A stretch of DNA of 64,000 bases from Halomonas salinarum. Lineage in GTDB: Bacteria > Pseudomonadota > Gammaproteobacteria > Pseudomonadales > Halomonadaceae. Under the pieces are notes generated by a model. It saw nothing but the letters and a program-made list of their open reading frames with translations, did no database searches and was not told where the DNA came from. Below, piece by piece: positions 9,794 to 20,007 of this stretch. Each line of letters starts with the position of its first letter. Position 1 is the first letter of the stretch. The stretch lies in contig NZ_WWNB01000006.1 in NCBI RefSeq assembly GCF_012062845.1, positions 62,001-126,000 of the forward strand, written 5' to 3'. Made by a program: the position numbers and the translations under genes.

Positions 9794-12130
9794 CTAGAAC
9801 GTCTGGCCCAGTGAGAATTGGAAAAACTGGGTATCGTCGCCCGTCTGATCGTTCACTGGCTCAGCCACGCTGAAGGTCAGCGGCCCTACCGGCGTCAACC
9901 AGGAAAGGCCCAAGCCCACACTGTAACGCAGATCACCCAGATCGACACCCGAGCTGCAGTCAGAGGGCCTATCATCAGGCTTAACGGCGTAGCATTCAGT
10001 GAGGAAGGTGTTGCCGCCATCAATAAACAGAGAGGACTGCACACTGCGCTGATCCTCGACGAAGGGCGTCGGGAACAGCACCTCCGCGGTACCGCTGACC
10101 AGCACGTTACCGCCCAGGGTCTGGTCATCGCCGTTGCCGCGGGGCGTGGTGGATGGCCCGAGGGTGCTGCCGGTAAAGCCGCGCACCGAGCCAAGGCCAC
10201 CGGTCAGGAAGTTCTCGTAGAACGGATAGGGCTCGTCATCAGGCGTATCGGCATAACCAAGGTTGGTGCCGAACTTCAATGACCAGGCGTCGTTAAACTC
10301 AAAGATTCGCTGCCCCTTGTAGCGCAGCTTGTAATAGACGGCATCGCTGCCCGGCGCTGCGGTATCAAGCGAGACTCGCTGATAGCTTCCGGCGGTGGGC
10401 ATCACGCCGCGGTTGAGCTTGTTGCGGGTCCAGCTGGCCGTCAGCTTCAGACTGTCGGCGCTCTCGCCCTGCTCATCGACGTACTGAACGATCTCCGAGG
10501 ATGTATCTCGATAGGTCTGGACCTCGAGCTGCTCGACACCGCCCCCGAAGTTGAGTCGGGTGAACTCATCAACCGGATAACCGAAGTTGATACTGGCACC
10601 GAGCGAGTCGGTGGAATAGGTCGAGATGTCGGAGTCTTCGTAGTCCGTCTTGCGATAGTAAAGGTTATACCCGCGCGAGATACCGTCCAGGGTCCAGTAG
10701 GGATCGGTGAAACCAAAGTTGAGGCTGGTATAGGTATCGCCCTTCTGAGCCCCGATGTTGACCCGGTTACCGGTACCCAGGAAATTTTTCTGGGACAGCG
10801 AGGCACCGTAGATGAAGCCATCGCTCTGGGAGAAGCCAATGCTCGCCGAGACCGAGCCTGAGGGCTGCTCCTCAACGTTATAGGTCACATCCAGCTGATC
10901 GGGCTCGCCGGCCACCGGACGCGTTTCCACATCGACCTGCTTGAAGAAGCCCAGACGCTCGAGTCGCTGACGCGACTGGCTGATCTGCTCGGTGGAGGCC
11001 GGGGCGCCCTCCATCTGGATCATCTCGCGGCGCAACACTTCATCCATGGTGGTGGTGTTGCCGACGAAGTCGACGCGGCGCACATAGGCGCGACGGCCGG
11101 GGTCAATCTGGAAGGTGACATCGACCCGCTCGCCATCGGCGGTAATTTCCGGCACGCCCTCGACGCTTGCAAAGGCGTAGCCCTCGGCGCCGAGGCGCGA
11201 GCGCAGTGCCTCGGAGGAGGCGGTGATATCGCTGCGCGAGAAGATCTCACCGGGCGTGGCTTCAACGAGGTTGCGGGCTTCGGAAGGCGAAATCTTGATA
11301 TCGCCCGCGAAGCTGATGTCGCCCAGACGATACTGCTTGCCTTCCTCGACATTGATGGTAACGAAAATGCGCGACTTGTCGGGGCTGATCGATACCTGGG
11401 TCGAGGTGATCGCGAAGTTGACGTAGCCACGGTCCAGATACCAGGAACGCAGCCGTTCCAGGTCACCGGAGAGCTGCTGGCGAGAATACTCATCGCTTGA
11501 GAACCAGCCGAAGAACCAGCTGGGCCGGTCTTTAAGCTCGAAGACATCGCGCAGGGTGTCGTCACCGAAGGCCTGATTGCCGACCACGTTGATCTGACGA
11601 ATCTTGGCCACGGCGCCTTCGTCGATATCGACCGTGACCCGCACCCGGCTGGCATCGATTTCCTCGACGTCGACATCGAGGCGGGCACTGTAGCGGCCCT
11701 GGCCATGATAGAGCCCCTCGAGTTCGCGCTGCACCTCATCAAGCGTCGAGCGCTGCAGCGCCTGGCCCTCGGCCAGGCCCGCCTCACGCAGCCCCTTGCG
11801 CAACTCCTCTTCGGAAATCTGGGAGTTGCCGGTGATTTGCAGATCGGTGATGAAGGGGCGCTCGTCGACCTGCACCACCAGTACATCGCCCTCACGGGCC
11901 AGGCGCACGTCCTCGAAGAGACCGGTCGCGAACAATGCCTTGGCTGCCTCAGCCAACTCGCGCTCGTCGACGGCATCGCGGGCACTGACCGGGAAGGCAT
12001 TGAAGACGGAAGCCGCGGAGACCCGCTTGAGGCCCTCCACACGGATATCGGAAACGGTAAACGCATCGGCCAGCGCCACTGGGGCGCCAGACAGCAACAG
12101 CGCCGCAACGCCTAGAATCTTGAGTTTCAT
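9794..12130 (-). CDS. bamA: outer membrane protein assembly factor BamA
   Basis: 778 aa, typical of BamA. A signal peptide (MKLKILGVAALLLSGAPVALA) is followed by five POTRA domains (about 22-420) and an Omp85 beta-barrel. The barrel carries the lid motif GLGSVRGFTGSTLGP and ends in phenylalanine (FSLGQTF), the outer-membrane insertion signal. It is the core of the BAM complex. A sigma-70-like promoter about 45 bp upstream (12177-12204) suggests it heads the bamA-skp-lpxD-fabZ-lpxA-lpxB transcription unit. Confidence 0.98.
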   Translation of the reverse strand: MKLKILGVAALLLSGAPVALADAFTVSDIRVEGLKRVSAASVFNAFPVSARDAVDERELAEAAKALFATGLFEDVRLAREGDVLVVQVDERPFITDLQITGNSQISEEELRKGLREAGLAEGQALQRSTLDEVQRELEGLYHGQGRYSARLDVDVEEIDASRVRVTVDIDEGAVAKIRQINVVGNQAFGDDTLRDVFELKDRPSWFFGWFSSDEYSRQQLSGDLERLRSWYLDRGYVNFAITSTQVSISPDKSRIFVTINVEEGKQYRLGDISFAGDIKISPSEARNLVEATPGEIFSRSDITASSEALRSRLGAEGYAFASVEGVPEITADGERVDVTFQIDPGRRAYVRRVDFVGNTTTMDEVLRREMIQMEGAPASTEQISQSRQRLERLGFFKQVDVETRPVAGEPDQLDVTYNVEEQPSGSVSASIGFSQSDGFIYGASLSQKNFLGTGNRVNIGAQKGDTYTSLNFGFTDPYWTLDGISRGYNLYYRKTDYEDSDISTYSTDSLGASINFGYPVDEFTRLNFGGGVEQLEVQTYRDTSSEIVQYVDEQGESADSLKLTASWTRNKLNRGVMPTAGSYQRVSLDTAAPGSDAVYYKLRYKGQRIFEFNDAWSLKFGTNLGYADTPDDEPYPFYENFLTGGLGSVRGFTGSTLGPSTTPRGNGDDQTLGGNVLVSGTAEVLFPTPFVEDQRSVQSSLFIDGGNTFLTECYAVKPDDRPSDCSSGVDLGDLRYSVGLGLSWLTPVGPLTFSVAEPVNDQTGDDTQFFQFSLGQTF

Positions 12131-12176
12131 GCAGTCGGTTCGCTCGCGTTGGTCTGCCCGCTTGTCAAACGAGCAC

Positions 12177-12204
12177 CTTATACATTTGTTCGGTCCACTG
12201 ACAA
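12177..12204 (-). promoter_or_regulatory. sigma-70-type promoter for bamA operon
   Basis: On the minus strand TTGTCA (12204-12199; 5 of 6 to TTGACA) and TATAAG (12182-12177; 5 of 6) are separated by 16 bp. The predicted start leaves a leader of about 40 nt to the bamA ATG at 12130. It lies in the only sizeable gap between rseP and bamA. Confidence 0.55.
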
Positions 12205-12241
12205 GGCCAGGACCCGGCCGGGGCGGACCGCTCTCATGCAG

Positions 12242-13600
12242 CTACCAGAGCCGCATCAGGTCGAAGTACATCGCCATCAGCATCAAGCTACCTACCAGCG
12301 CCAGGCCGATCTTGAAGCCCACCGCCTGTGCCTGCTCGGAAACGGGGCGCCCCCGTACCGCCTCGATGAGGTAATAGACCAGATGCCCCCCGTCGAGCAC
12401 CGGGATGGGTAGCAGATTGAGAATCCCGAGGCTGATCGACAGATAGGCCAGAAAGCCGATAAAACTCTCTACGCCGGTACGTGCCGTATCGCCGGCGATA
12501 CGGGCAATCGTGATCGGCCCCGAAAGATTCGACGGCGAGATCAATCCGACCAGCATCTTGCGCATCGCATCCAGGGTCAATGCCGACATTTCGGCCGTCT
12601 TGTTCAGTGACTGGCCGATGGCTTCAAGCGGGCCGTAATGAATCTCGCGCTGGTACTCGGCCGGCCATTCGGCACTGGCGACGCCAGCGCCGATGTAGCC
12701 GATGGCCTGGCCATCATCCCGGGTGGTCGACCCCGGGGTCAGCGTCAGCGTCTGACGTTCACCACCACGTTCGATATCAAGCGTAAGCGCTTCGCCTGGG
12801 CTTGCCCGGACCTGCTCGACGAAGGCCATCCAGCCATCGATCGGCGTGCCCTCGACAGCGAGAATACGATCGCCTGCCTGCAGGCCAGCGCTGGCCGCGG
12901 CCTCACCGTCGAGCACCTGGCCAAGCACCGCGGGCATTGAAGGCCGCCATGGTGTCAGACCCAGGGTCGCCAGCGGCCGCGGTGGGTCTTGACCGACCAG
13001 CCAGTCTTCCACGGGGAGCTGGTGCTCTCGGGTCGCCGTGGCACCGTCAGTGCGCGACATCATGCTGATCGCGCCACTATCGCCAATCGCCGCGACCAGC
13101 TTCAGATTGATATCTTCCCAGGAACGTACCGATTCGCCCTGCACGGCCACGATTTCCTGGCCAGACGACAGACCACCGCGGGCGGCCGGCGAATCCGGGG
13201 CCACATTGCCGACAACCGGCGCGACGGTGGTGATGCCGATCACGAACAACAGCCAGTAGGCGACGATCGCCAGCAGGAAGTTGGCCAGCGGCCCGGCGGC
13301 GACCACGGCGATCCGCGCCCATACCGACTTGCGATTGAAGGCCAGGTGCGCTTCAGCGGGGTCGACAGGCCCCTCCCGCTCATCGAGCATCTTGACATAG
13401 CCGCCCAGCGGGATCGCGGCGACAGCGAATTCCGTGCCATGGCGGTCGATACGCGACCAAAGCGGTTTGCCGAAGCCGACCGAGAAGCGCAATACCTTGA
13501 CGCCACAGCGTCTGGCCACCCAGAAGTGGCCAAACTCATGGAAGGTGATCAGTAGTCCGAGAACCACGATCACCGCCAGCACATTCTGTATCACGCTCAT
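12242..13600 (-). CDS. rseP: site-2 intramembrane zinc protease RseP
   Basis: 452 aa, the usual length. RseP cleaves the anti-sigma factor RseA in the membrane after DegS, releasing sigma E. The zinc site HEFGH lies in the first membrane segment (residue about 21) and the second motif NLLPIPVLDGGHL near residue 390. Two PDZ domains lie between (about 110-300; GNVAPDSPAARGG and GEAAASAGLQAGDRIL). It begins 6 bp after dxr and precedes bamA, so envelope-stress signalling and barrel assembly are linked genetically. Confidence 0.97.
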   Translation of the reverse strand: MSVIQNVLAVIVVLGLLITFHEFGHFWVARRCGVKVLRFSVGFGKPLWSRIDRHGTEFAVAAIPLGGYVKMLDEREGPVDPAEAHLAFNRKSVWARIAVVAAGPLANFLLAIVAYWLLFVIGITTVAPVVGNVAPDSPAARGGLSSGQEIVAVQGESVRSWEDINLKLVAAIGDSGAISMMSRTDGATATREHQLPVEDWLVGQDPPRPLATLGLTPWRPSMPAVLGQVLDGEAAASAGLQAGDRILAVEGTPIDGWMAFVEQVRASPGEALTLDIERGGERQTLTLTPGSTTRDDGQAIGYIGAGVASAEWPAEYQREIHYGPLEAIGQSLNKTAEMSALTLDAMRKMLVGLISPSNLSGPITIARIAGDTARTGVESFIGFLAYLSISLGILNLLPIPVLDGGHLVYYLIEAVRGRPVSEQAQAVGFKIGLALVGSLMLMAMYFDLMRLW

Positions 13601-13606
13601 CGCAAT

Positions 13607-14833
13607 TTACTCCCGGCCATAGCGTTCCAGATGGTGACGAGCCGCCCGGCGACCACGGGCATCCTCGGCGAGAATCCCCTCGAGTTCATCGGCCGCCGAC
13701 GGCGGGCAGGCAGACAGCACGGCTTCGTTGAGCTCGGCAATGCCCGGGAAGGATAACCGCCCCGCGAGGAAAGCTTCCACGGCCACTTCATTGGCAGCGT
13801 TGAGCAGCGCAGGCGCACTGCCCCCTGCCGCCTGCGCCTCACCGGCCAGTCGCAGGCAAGGAAAGGCCGCCTCGTCGGGTGCCTCGAAATCAAGCCTTGC
13901 GACCTGAAACAGATCAAGGGGGGCGACGCCTGCGTCGATGCGCTCCGGCCAGGACAGGCCATAGGCGATCGGGGTGCGCATATCCGGATTACCGAGCTGC
14001 GCCAGCACCGAGCCGTCGAGGTAGGCCGCCATCGAATGAATGACACTCTGCGGATGCACCACCACCTGGATCTGCTCGGGGGCGGCATCGAAGAGCCAGC
14101 AGGCCTCAATCAACTCGAGCCCCTTGTTCATCAGGGTCGCGCTATCCACCGAGATCTTGCGCCCCATCGACCAGTTAGGGTGGGCACAGGCCTGCTCGGG
14201 GGTGACACTCGCCAAATCATCTGCCGACCAGCCCAGAAAGGGCCCGCCCGAGGCAGTCAGTAAAAGCTGGCTGACGCCGATGCGATCAAGGCCGCCACGG
14301 TGCTTCGAAGGTAGACACTGATAGATGGCATTATGTTCGGAATCGATCGGCAGCAGCACGGCGCCATGGCGCTCCACTGCATCCATGAAGAGACCGCCGC
14401 TCATCACCAGCGCTTCCTTGTTGGCCAGCAGCACACGCTTACCGGCGCGCACGGCGGCAAGCGTCGGCACCAGGCCGGCGGCACCGACGATGGCTGCCAT
14501 GACCACATCGACCTCGCCGGCGTCGGCGACCTCGCTCAGTGCTGCCTCACCGGCGCGCACGTCGGTGGCCAGACCGGCTTCCGCCAATCTGGCGCGTAGC
14601 CACACGGCATCGTCTTCGCTGCCAATCACGGCCTGCAACGGACGGTGCGTCAGGCACAGCGCCAGCAGTGCTTCCTTCGAGCGTTGAGCGGTCAACGCAT
14701 GCACCTGATAGCGCTCGGGATGGCGGGCGATCACATCGAGGGTGCTGGTGCCAATCGAGCCGGTCGCCCCCAGCACAGTGACGCGCTGAGGGCGGGACGC
14801 GGTGGTCGAGGTCGCGGTAGAGGAAAGGCTCAT
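13607..14833 (-). CDS. dxr: 1-deoxy-D-xylulose 5-phosphate reductoisomerase
   Basis: 408 aa from the ATG at 14833. Dxr makes MEP, the first committed step of the non-mevalonate isoprenoid pathway, and so feeds UppS upstream. The N-terminal Rossmann motif is [16 protein letters not shown], with [13 protein letters not shown] and [22 protein letters not shown] downstream. The chosen ATG overlaps the cdsA stop as ATGA; an in-frame GTG two codons upstream is possible but less likely. Confidence 0.97.
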   Translation of the reverse strand: MSLSSTATSTTASRPQRVTVLGATGSIGTSTLDVIARHPERYQVHALTAQRSKEALLALCLTHRPLQAVIGSEDDAVWLRARLAEAGLATDVRAGEAALSEVADAGEVDVVMAAIVGAAGLVPTLAAVRAGKRVLLANKEALVMSGGLFMDAVERHGAVLLPIDSEHNAIYQCLPSKHRGGLDRIGVSQLLLTASGGPFLGWSADDLASVTPEQACAHPNWSMGRKISVDSATLMNKGLELIEACWLFDAAPEQIQVVVHPQSVIHSMAAYLDGSVLAQLGNPDMRTPIAYGLSWPERIDAGVAPLDLFQVARLDFEAPDEAAFPCLRLAGEAQAAGGSAPALLNAANEVAVEAFLAGRLSFPGIAELNEAVLSACPPSAADELEGILAEDARGRRAARHHLERYGRE

Positions 14834-15627
14834 AACCACACCCGCAGCAGGGCGAAGATCGGGATCGCAGCCGTCAGACTGTCGATGCGATCCAGCACGC
14901 CGCCGTGGCCGGGCAACAACACGCCAGAATCCTTGATGCCGCGGGTCCGCTTCAACATGCTCTCGAACAAATCACCCAGCACCGACACCAGCGTAACCAG
15001 CACGGTCGCCATCAGCAGACCCAGGGTCGCGCCAATATCGAGTGACAGCCAGACGGCGAAGCCTAGTGCCAGCGCCAGCGTGGCGACGACGCCACCGGCG
15101 ACGCCTTCCCATGTCTTGCCGGGACTGACGGCGGGGGCAAGCTTGCGTTTCCCGAAGGCACGGCCGGTGAAGTAGGCGCCAGTATCGGCGAGCCACACCA
15201 GCAACAGCACGAAGAGCAGCCACTCGGCGCCACTTGCCCGCAGACTGTTGAAGCCCGCCCAGCAGGGCAACAACACCAGCAGCCCCATGATGAGGCGACG
15301 GCCTGTCGTGGCCCATTGGGTCTGTCGCTCGGGGTAGTGAGTCACCCAGAAGAGGTTGGCAAGCCAGATGGCGGCACCGACCCACAGCAGAGCGGTAGCC
15401 TGCTCGCCCCCTCCTAGCCACAAGAGCCCCATGGCCAGGCCAAGTACTGCACTTGCCATGAGCCGCGCGCCAAGCTGCGTCAAGCCAGCAAGATTGGTCC
15501 ACTCCCAGCCAGCGAGTAACACCACCACGCCGGTAAACAGAGCGAATGCCCCACCCTCGAGCAGGAATAGCCCGCCAAGGGCCAGAGGCACCAGGATGGC
15601 GGCAGTCAGAATACGTTGCTTAAGCAC
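14830..15627 (-). CDS. cdsA: phosphatidate cytidylyltransferase
   Basis: 265 aa integral membrane enzyme that makes CDP-diacylglycerol from phosphatidate and CTP. About seven or eight hydrophobic segments are visible. The C-terminal family signature is seen as [18 protein letters not shown] followed by VLDRIDSL. It overlaps uppS upstream by 8 bp and dxr downstream by 4 bp, so the three are one operon. Confidence 0.97.
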   Translation of the reverse strand: MLKQRILTAAILVPLALGGLFLLEGGAFALFTGVVVLLAGWEWTNLAGLTQLGARLMASAVLGLAMGLLWLGGGEQATALLWVGAAIWLANLFWVTHYPERQTQWATTGRRLIMGLLVLLPCWAGFNSLRASGAEWLLFVLLLVWLADTGAYFTGRAFGKRKLAPAVSPGKTWEGVAGGVVATLALALGFAVWLSLDIGATLGLLMATVLVTLVSVLGDLFESMLKRTRGIKDSGVLLPGHGGVLDRIDSLTAAIPIFALLRVWL

Positions 15628-16390
15628 CCTGGGCCTCGATTTGCTCGTGGGTCATGCCGAAACGACGCTGGCGACGTGCGAAGTCGGCGAACGCCTTATC
15701 GAGCGCATCGGCGCCGAAGTCCGGCCAAAGCAGGGGAGAGAAATACAGCTCGGCATAGGCCATCTGCCAGAGCAGGAAGTTGGATAGCCGCTGTTCGCCG
15801 CTGGTGCGGATACACAGGTCCACATCGGGCGCGTCAGCCAGGCATACCTCACGACCCAGCAACGTCTCGTCGATCTGGGAGGCATTGATCTCGCCGCTGG
15901 AGACTCGGGCTGCAAGACGCTGCGCCGCCTGGGCGATGTCCCAACGGCCACCATAGTTGGCCGCGACGACCAGGTGCATGCCGCGGTTGTCCTGAGTCAG
16001 CTTTTCGGCACGCGTGATGTGCTTCTGAATCGAGGTCGAGAAGCCTTCCCGCTCACCAATGATGGTCAGGCGAATATCATGCTCATGCAGCTTGTTGACC
16101 TCCCGTTTGAGGGCGATCAGGAACAGCTCCATCAGCGCATTGATCTCGGCCGGCGGACGCTTCCAGTTCTCGCTGGAGAAGGCGAATAACGTCAGCACCT
16201 CGACCCCCCGCTCGGCGGCGCGACGTATCACCGAGCGTACCGACTCGACGCCCGCTCGATGACCACGCACACCGGACAGGCCATGGGCCCTGGCCCAGCG
16301 ATTGTTGCCATCCATGATGATCGCCAAGTGACGCGGGATCGCCTGGTGATACGATTCGGGGGGTTGCGGTGATGTCATGGGGGCTCGCAT
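15620..16390 (-). CDS. uppS: undecaprenyl diphosphate synthase
   Basis: 256 aa cis-prenyltransferase that makes the C55 lipid carrier for peptidoglycan and O-antigen. The motifs IMDGNNRWARAHG, GHRAGVESVRSVI, TLFAFSSENWKRP and RTSGEQRLSNFLLWQMAYAELYF are diagnostic. A second ATG four codons in (16378) is also possible; neither start has a strong RBS. A GC-rich hairpin lies between frr and this gene. Confidence 0.97.
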   Translation of the reverse strand: MRAPMTSPQPPESYHQAIPRHLAIIMDGNNRWARAHGLSGVRGHRAGVESVRSVIRRAAERGVEVLTLFAFSSENWKRPPAEINALMELFLIALKREVNKLHEHDIRLTIIGEREGFSTSIQKHITRAEKLTQDNRGMHLVVAANYGGRWDIAQAAQRLAARVSSGEINASQIDETLLGREVCLADAPDVDLCIRTSGEQRLSNFLLWQMAYAELYFSPLLWPDFGADALDKAFADFARRQRRFGMTHEQIEAQGA

Positions 16391-16405
16391 AGCAGTAGAA
16401 CGATA

Positions 16406-16430
16406 GGCGGGCGATGCGATGTCGCCCGCC
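16406..16430 (-). other. intercistronic hairpin between frr and uppS
   Basis: A 9-bp perfect dyad, ggcgggcga / tcgcccgcc, with a 7-nt loop. No T run follows on the minus strand, so it is more likely an mRNA processing or stability element than a strong terminator. Confidence 0.5.
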
Positions 16431-16435
16431 AGACC

Positions 16436-16993
16436 TCAGACCGTCATCAGGTCCTTTTCCTTGGCTTCCAGCAGCTTGTCGATCTCAGCGATATACTTGT
16501 CGGTCAGCTTCTGGATGGCCTCCATGCCGCTGTGCTCTTCGTCTTCGGAGATATCTTTCTCCTTGAGCAGCCCCTTGAGGTCACCATTGGCATCGCGACG
16601 CACATTGCGCACGGCCACGCGGGCGTTCTCTGCTTCGGAGCGCGCCTGCTTGATGTAGCCCTTGCGGGTTTCCTCGGTCAGCATCGGCATCGGCACACGA
16701 ATCACGCTGCCCGCCGTGGCCGGGTTGAGGCCAAGGTCCGCGGTCATGATCGCTTTCTCGACCTTGGGGACCATGGACTTTTCCCAGGGCACGACTGCGA
16801 GGGTGCGGGCGTCCTCGACGTTGACGCTGGAAACCTGGTTGAGCGGCATCTGGGCGCCGTAGTAATCCACGGTCACAGCATCAAGGATGCTGGGGTGAGC
16901 ACGACCGGTGCGGATCTTGTTGAAGTTCGTATGCAGAGACTCGAGAGTCTTTTTCATGCGAGCTTCTGCGTCTTTCTGAATATCGTTGATCAC
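16436..16993 (-). CDS. frr: ribosome recycling factor
   Basis: 185 aa, the standard length. RRF splits post-termination ribosomes with EF-G. The sequence [33 protein letters not shown] and the C-terminal [24 protein letters not shown] are typical. The start is GTG (16993), 4 bp after the pyrH stop and preceded by AGAGG. Confidence 0.98.
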   Translation of the reverse strand: MINDIQKDAEARMKKTLESLHTNFNKIRTGRAHPSILDAVTVDYYGAQMPLNQVSSVNVEDARTLAVVPWEKSMVPKVEKAIMTADLGLNPATAGSVIRVPMPMLTEETRKGYIKQARSEAENARVAVRNVRRDANGDLKGLLKEKDISEDEEHSGMEAIQKLTDKYIAEIDKLLEAKEKDLMTV

Positions 16994-16997
16994 GGTT

Positions 16998-17765
16998 TCA
17001 ACCTCTGTCTATCAGCGTGCCTTCCTTGCCGCCCATCACCAGATTGAGCAGGGCACCGGGCTTGTTCATGTTGAATACGCGAACCGGCATGTCATGGTCA
17101 CGCACCAGGCAGATGGCGGTCAAATCCATCACGCCAAGCTTCTGATCCAGACATTCATCGTAGGTCAGGCGCTCGTATTTCTGGGCGTCGGCATGCTTGA
17201 CCGGGTCACGGTTATAAACACCGTCGACCTTGGTGGCCTTGATCACCACATCGGCGTCGATCTCGATGCCACGCAGGCAGGCCGCGGAATCGGTGGTGAA
17301 GAAGGGGTTGCCAGTGCCGGCGGAGAACAATACCACATCGCCCGACGTCAGGTAGCGGATGCCGGTACGGCGATCGTAGTGCTCGACCACACCGCTCATC
17401 GGAATCGCCGACATCACCCGCGAACGAATATTGGAGCGCTCCAGGGCATCGCGCATGGCCAGGGCATTCATGACCGTTGCCAGCATCCCCATATGATCGC
17501 CGGTCACCCGCTCCATGCCCGCCTCATGCAGGGCGGCGCCTCGAAACAGGTTGCCGCCACCGACCACGATACCGACCTGAACACCGATGCCGACCAGTTG
17601 ACCGATTTCCAGCGCCATACGATCAAGCACCTGCGGGTCGATGCCGAAGTCGGCATCACCGGTCAGGGCCTCGCCGGACAGCTTTAGCAGAATACGCTTG
17701 TACTTGCTCTTCGCCTGGCGCTCAGGTTTGGCAGGGCGTTCGGACGTAGTGGTGAAATCGGACAT
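16998..17765 (-). CDS. pyrH: UMP kinase
   Basis: 255 aa. PyrH phosphorylates UMP to UDP; it is an amino-acid-kinase-fold enzyme unlike eukaryotic UMP kinases. [33 protein letters not shown] and the uridine site region [20 protein letters not shown] are visible. About 15 extra polar residues precede the fold ([19 protein letters not shown]). It lies in the conserved rpsB-tsf-pyrH-frr cluster. Confidence 0.98.
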   Translation of the reverse strand: MSDFTTTSERPAKPERQAKSKYKRILLKLSGEALTGDADFGIDPQVLDRMALEIGQLVGIGVQVGIVVGGGNLFRGAALHEAGMERVTGDHMGMLATVMNALAMRDALERSNIRSRVMSAIPMSGVVEHYDRRTGIRYLTSGDVVLFSAGTGNPFFTTDSAACLRGIEIDADVVIKATKVDGVYNRDPVKHADAQKYERLTYDECLDQKLGVMDLTAICLVRDHDMPVRVFNMNKPGALLNLVMGGKEGTLIDRG

Positions 17766-17805
17766 GTGGCGTCTCCTGATGACAGCGACAGGGGGAGGAA
17801 ATCTT

Positions 17806-17857
17806 GGCGGTATTTCTAACCGCCGGATACGCGAAGGCGTGCGCTTGCGCGCACGCC
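17806..17857 (-). other. two hairpins in the tsf-pyrH gap
   Basis: Two dyads sit side by side: ggcggt/accgcc (17806-17811 with 17819-17824) and ggcgtgcgc/gcgcacgcc (17836-17844 with 17849-17857). The second is a 9-bp stem with a 4-nt loop directly after the tsf stop. Neither has a good T tract on the minus strand. They probably modulate the level of pyrH-frr relative to tsf. Confidence 0.5.
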
Positions 17858-17881
17858 ATCACGAACTCGCAGTACCAAGCC

Positions 17882-18751
17882 TTAACCGCGGTTGGCCTGC
17901 TCCATCACTTCCTTGGCAAAGTCGACTTCTTCTTTCACGATGCCTTCACCAACCTCGAAGCGAGTGAAGCTGACCACCTCGCCACCAGCTTCCTTGACGA
18001 ACTCGGCCACGGTCTGGTCCGGATTCTTGACGAAGGCCTGTTCGGTCAGACTGTTCTCGGCCAGATACTTCTTCAGGCGGCCCTGAACCATCTTCTCGGC
18101 GATGTTCTCCGGCTTGCCCGCCATGTCCGGCTGCGCCAGGATGATCGCTTTCTCTTGGTCCAGCTGCTCCTGGGGCATGTTTTCCGGCAGCGCCACGACC
18201 GGATTAATGGCCGCCACGTGCATGGCCACGCCCTTGGCTGCGTCGGCGGTGCCGCCGTTCAGCACGGTCAGCGCGGCGATGCGGCCACCGTGAACATAGC
18301 CACCCACAGTGCCGCCGGCCGGCGCTTCAACCAGCGCTGCACGACGCACACTGATGTTTTCGCCGATCTTCTGCACCAGCAGCTCGCGAGCGTTCTCCAG
18401 CTCACCGTCCATCAGTGCTGCGATGTCGGTGGTCTTCTGGGCGAAAGCCTGCTCGGCAACCTTGTCGGCAAAGGCGATGAAGTTGTCATCACGAGCCACG
18501 AAATCGGTCTCGGAGTTGACTTCAAGCATCAGGCCATAGCTGGCGTCATCGGCCAGCTTGATCACAATAGCGCCTTCGGCAGCGGTACGACCCGCTTTCT
18601 TGGCGGCCTTGAGACCGGAATTCTTGCGCAGATTTTCGATAGCGGTTTCGATGTCGCCGCCGGCTTCGGTGAGTGCCTTCTTGCACTCCATCATGCCGAG
18701 CCCGGTGCGCTCGCGCAGTTCTTTTACCTGAGACGCGCTGATAGCTGCCAT
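17882..18751 (-). CDS. tsf: elongation factor Ts
   Basis: 289 aa. EF-Ts is the nucleotide exchange factor for EF-Tu. The N-terminal UBA-like domain has [25 protein letters not shown] and the core shows [14 protein letters not shown]. It is downstream of rpsB, with a terminator-like hairpin in the 186-bp gap. Confidence 0.98.
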   Translation of the reverse strand: MAAISASQVKELRERTGLGMMECKKALTEAGGDIETAIENLRKNSGLKAAKKAGRTAAEGAIVIKLADDASYGLMLEVNSETDFVARDDNFIAFADKVAEQAFAQKTTDIAALMDGELENARELLVQKIGENISVRRAALVEAPAGGTVGGYVHGGRIAALTVLNGGTADAAKGVAMHVAAINPVVALPENMPQEQLDQEKAIILAQPDMAGKPENIAEKMVQGRLKKYLAENSLTEQAFVKNPDQTVAEFVKEAGGEVVSFTRFEVGEGIVKEEVDFAKEVMEQANRG

Positions 18752-18823
18752 GGTATTAACCTCTGAAATAATTCGACGTCGATAATCAAAGCGTATCCGC
18801 CACCCGGGCGGGGGACGGAAAGA

Positions 18824-18840
18824 AGGGGGCCAAGCCCCCT
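18824..18840 (-). terminator. attenuating terminator between rpsB and tsf
   Basis: A 7-bp perfect stem, agggggc / gccccct, with a 3-nt loop, followed on the minus strand by TCTTTCC. It would reduce transcription from rpsB into tsf. Partial termination between these two genes is known in E. coli; that it happens here is inferred. Confidence 0.6.
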
Positions 18841-18937
18841 CCTATGCCTACCCTTCATGCGCAATGAGCGGTGCCCACTGACCGGGTCTCCATCAATATG
18901 GCGACACCGGGTGACACTTCAGGGTAGACCAGCGCCA

Positions 18938-19669
18938 TCACTCGGCGACCTGGTCGTCTTCGGTGACTTCAACGAATTCGTCGGGACGACCTTCCTGCGA
19001 TTTGGCGCAGGCATTGGCGATGCTCTGCACGTAGATCTGGATGGCGCGGATGGAGTCATCGTTACCCGGGATCACATAGTCAAGGCCGTCCGGGTTGGAG
19101 TTGGTGTCCACCACGCCGATGACCGGAATGCCAAGCTTGTTGGCTTCATTGATGGCGATACGCTCATGATCGACATCAACCACGAACAGCGCGTCGGGCA
19201 GTCCGCCCATTTCCTTGATGCCGCCTACGGAGCGCTCGAGCTTGTCCTGCTCACGGGTCGCCATCAGCACTTCTTTCTTGGTCAGCTTCTCGAAAGTGCC
19301 GTCTTCGTGCATCGCTTCAAGCTCGCGCAGACGCTTGATGGACACGCGAATGGTCTTGAAGTTGGTCAGCATGCCGCCCAACCAGCGATGATTGACGAAG
19401 GGCATGCCAACGCGGTTAGCCTCTTCCTTGATCACCTTGGCTGCCGCACGCTTGGTGCCAACAAACAGGATCTTGTTGTTGGTCTCCGCCATCTTCTCGA
19501 CCACGCTGATCGCTTCATTAAGCGCCGGCAGGGTATGCTCGAGGTTGATGATATGGATCTTGTTGCGGGCGCCGAAGATGTATTTGGACATCTTCGGGTT
19601 CCAGTACTTGGTCTGGTGACCGAAGTGAGCGCCTGCCTTGAGCAGGTCACGCATATTAACTTGTGTCAT
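18938..19669 (-). CDS. rpsB: 30S ribosomal protein S2
   Basis: 243 aa. The start at 19669 gives [20 protein letters not shown], the standard S2 N-terminus, with AGGAGTCATTC just before it. The frame stays open upstream for 70 more codons, but that stretch is leader, not protein. [32 protein letters not shown] and [15 protein letters not shown] are typical. Confidence 0.98.
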   Translation of the reverse strand: MTQVNMRDLLKAGAHFGHQTKYWNPKMSKYIFGARNKIHIINLEHTLPALNEAISVVEKMAETNNKILFVGTKRAAAKVIKEEANRVGMPFVNHRWLGGMLTNFKTIRVSIKRLRELEAMHEDGTFEKLTKKEVLMATREQDKLERSVGGIKEMGGLPDALFVVDVDHERIAINEANKLGIPVIGVVDTNSNPDGLDYVIPGNDDSIRAIQIYVQSIANACAKSQEGRPDEFVEVTEDDQVAE

Positions 19670-19902
19670 GAATGACTCCTGGACTATCGGGTTAGGCCTC
19701 CACGCACCCCATGGATCCGACCCTCGGACTAGCCGACGGCACCCGGGACCATGTGTCGGTGCATGTGTGTTTTTCAGGCTATTTAGCGCCTTGCTGCAGG
19801 CCGTGCAACGCACGCAGCCTTCACCGTTCGGGACAGCCTGGTCGCCGGACGTATAGAAGAAGCGAAGCACTCGGCACAACGCATTGCAGGAAAGCGCGCA
19901 GC
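19670..19902 (-). promoter_or_regulatory. long 5' leader of rpsB
   Basis: About 225 nt separate the probable promoter from the rpsB start. The leader contains GC-rich dyads (for example TCGG/CCGA around 19712-19730). In gammaproteobacteria S2 represses its own mRNA through a leader structure; that this leader does the same is an inference from its length and position only. Confidence 0.35.
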
Positions 19903-19931
19903 TTTATACCATAGATCAATATCAAGATGAA
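19903..19931 (-). promoter_or_regulatory. probable rpsB promoter
   Basis: On the minus strand TGGTATAAA forms an extended -10 with TATAAA (19908-19903). A weak -35, TTCATC (19931-19926), lies 17 bp upstream. It lies in the 338-bp divergent gap between rpsB and map; apart from this and the rpsB leader nothing else was recognised there. Confidence 0.45.
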
Positions 19932-20007
19932 GTCGCAAGCGCCCTGCCCGCCTGCCGTTTGCTCGGCCACACGCGAGCGCCCTTCCCCCTTCACAACCCG
20001 AGATTCC

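Noticed and set aside
19670-19879. N-terminal extension of S2 by 70 residues
   Set aside because: The extension lies in the leader; the RBS and family N-terminus place the start at 19669.
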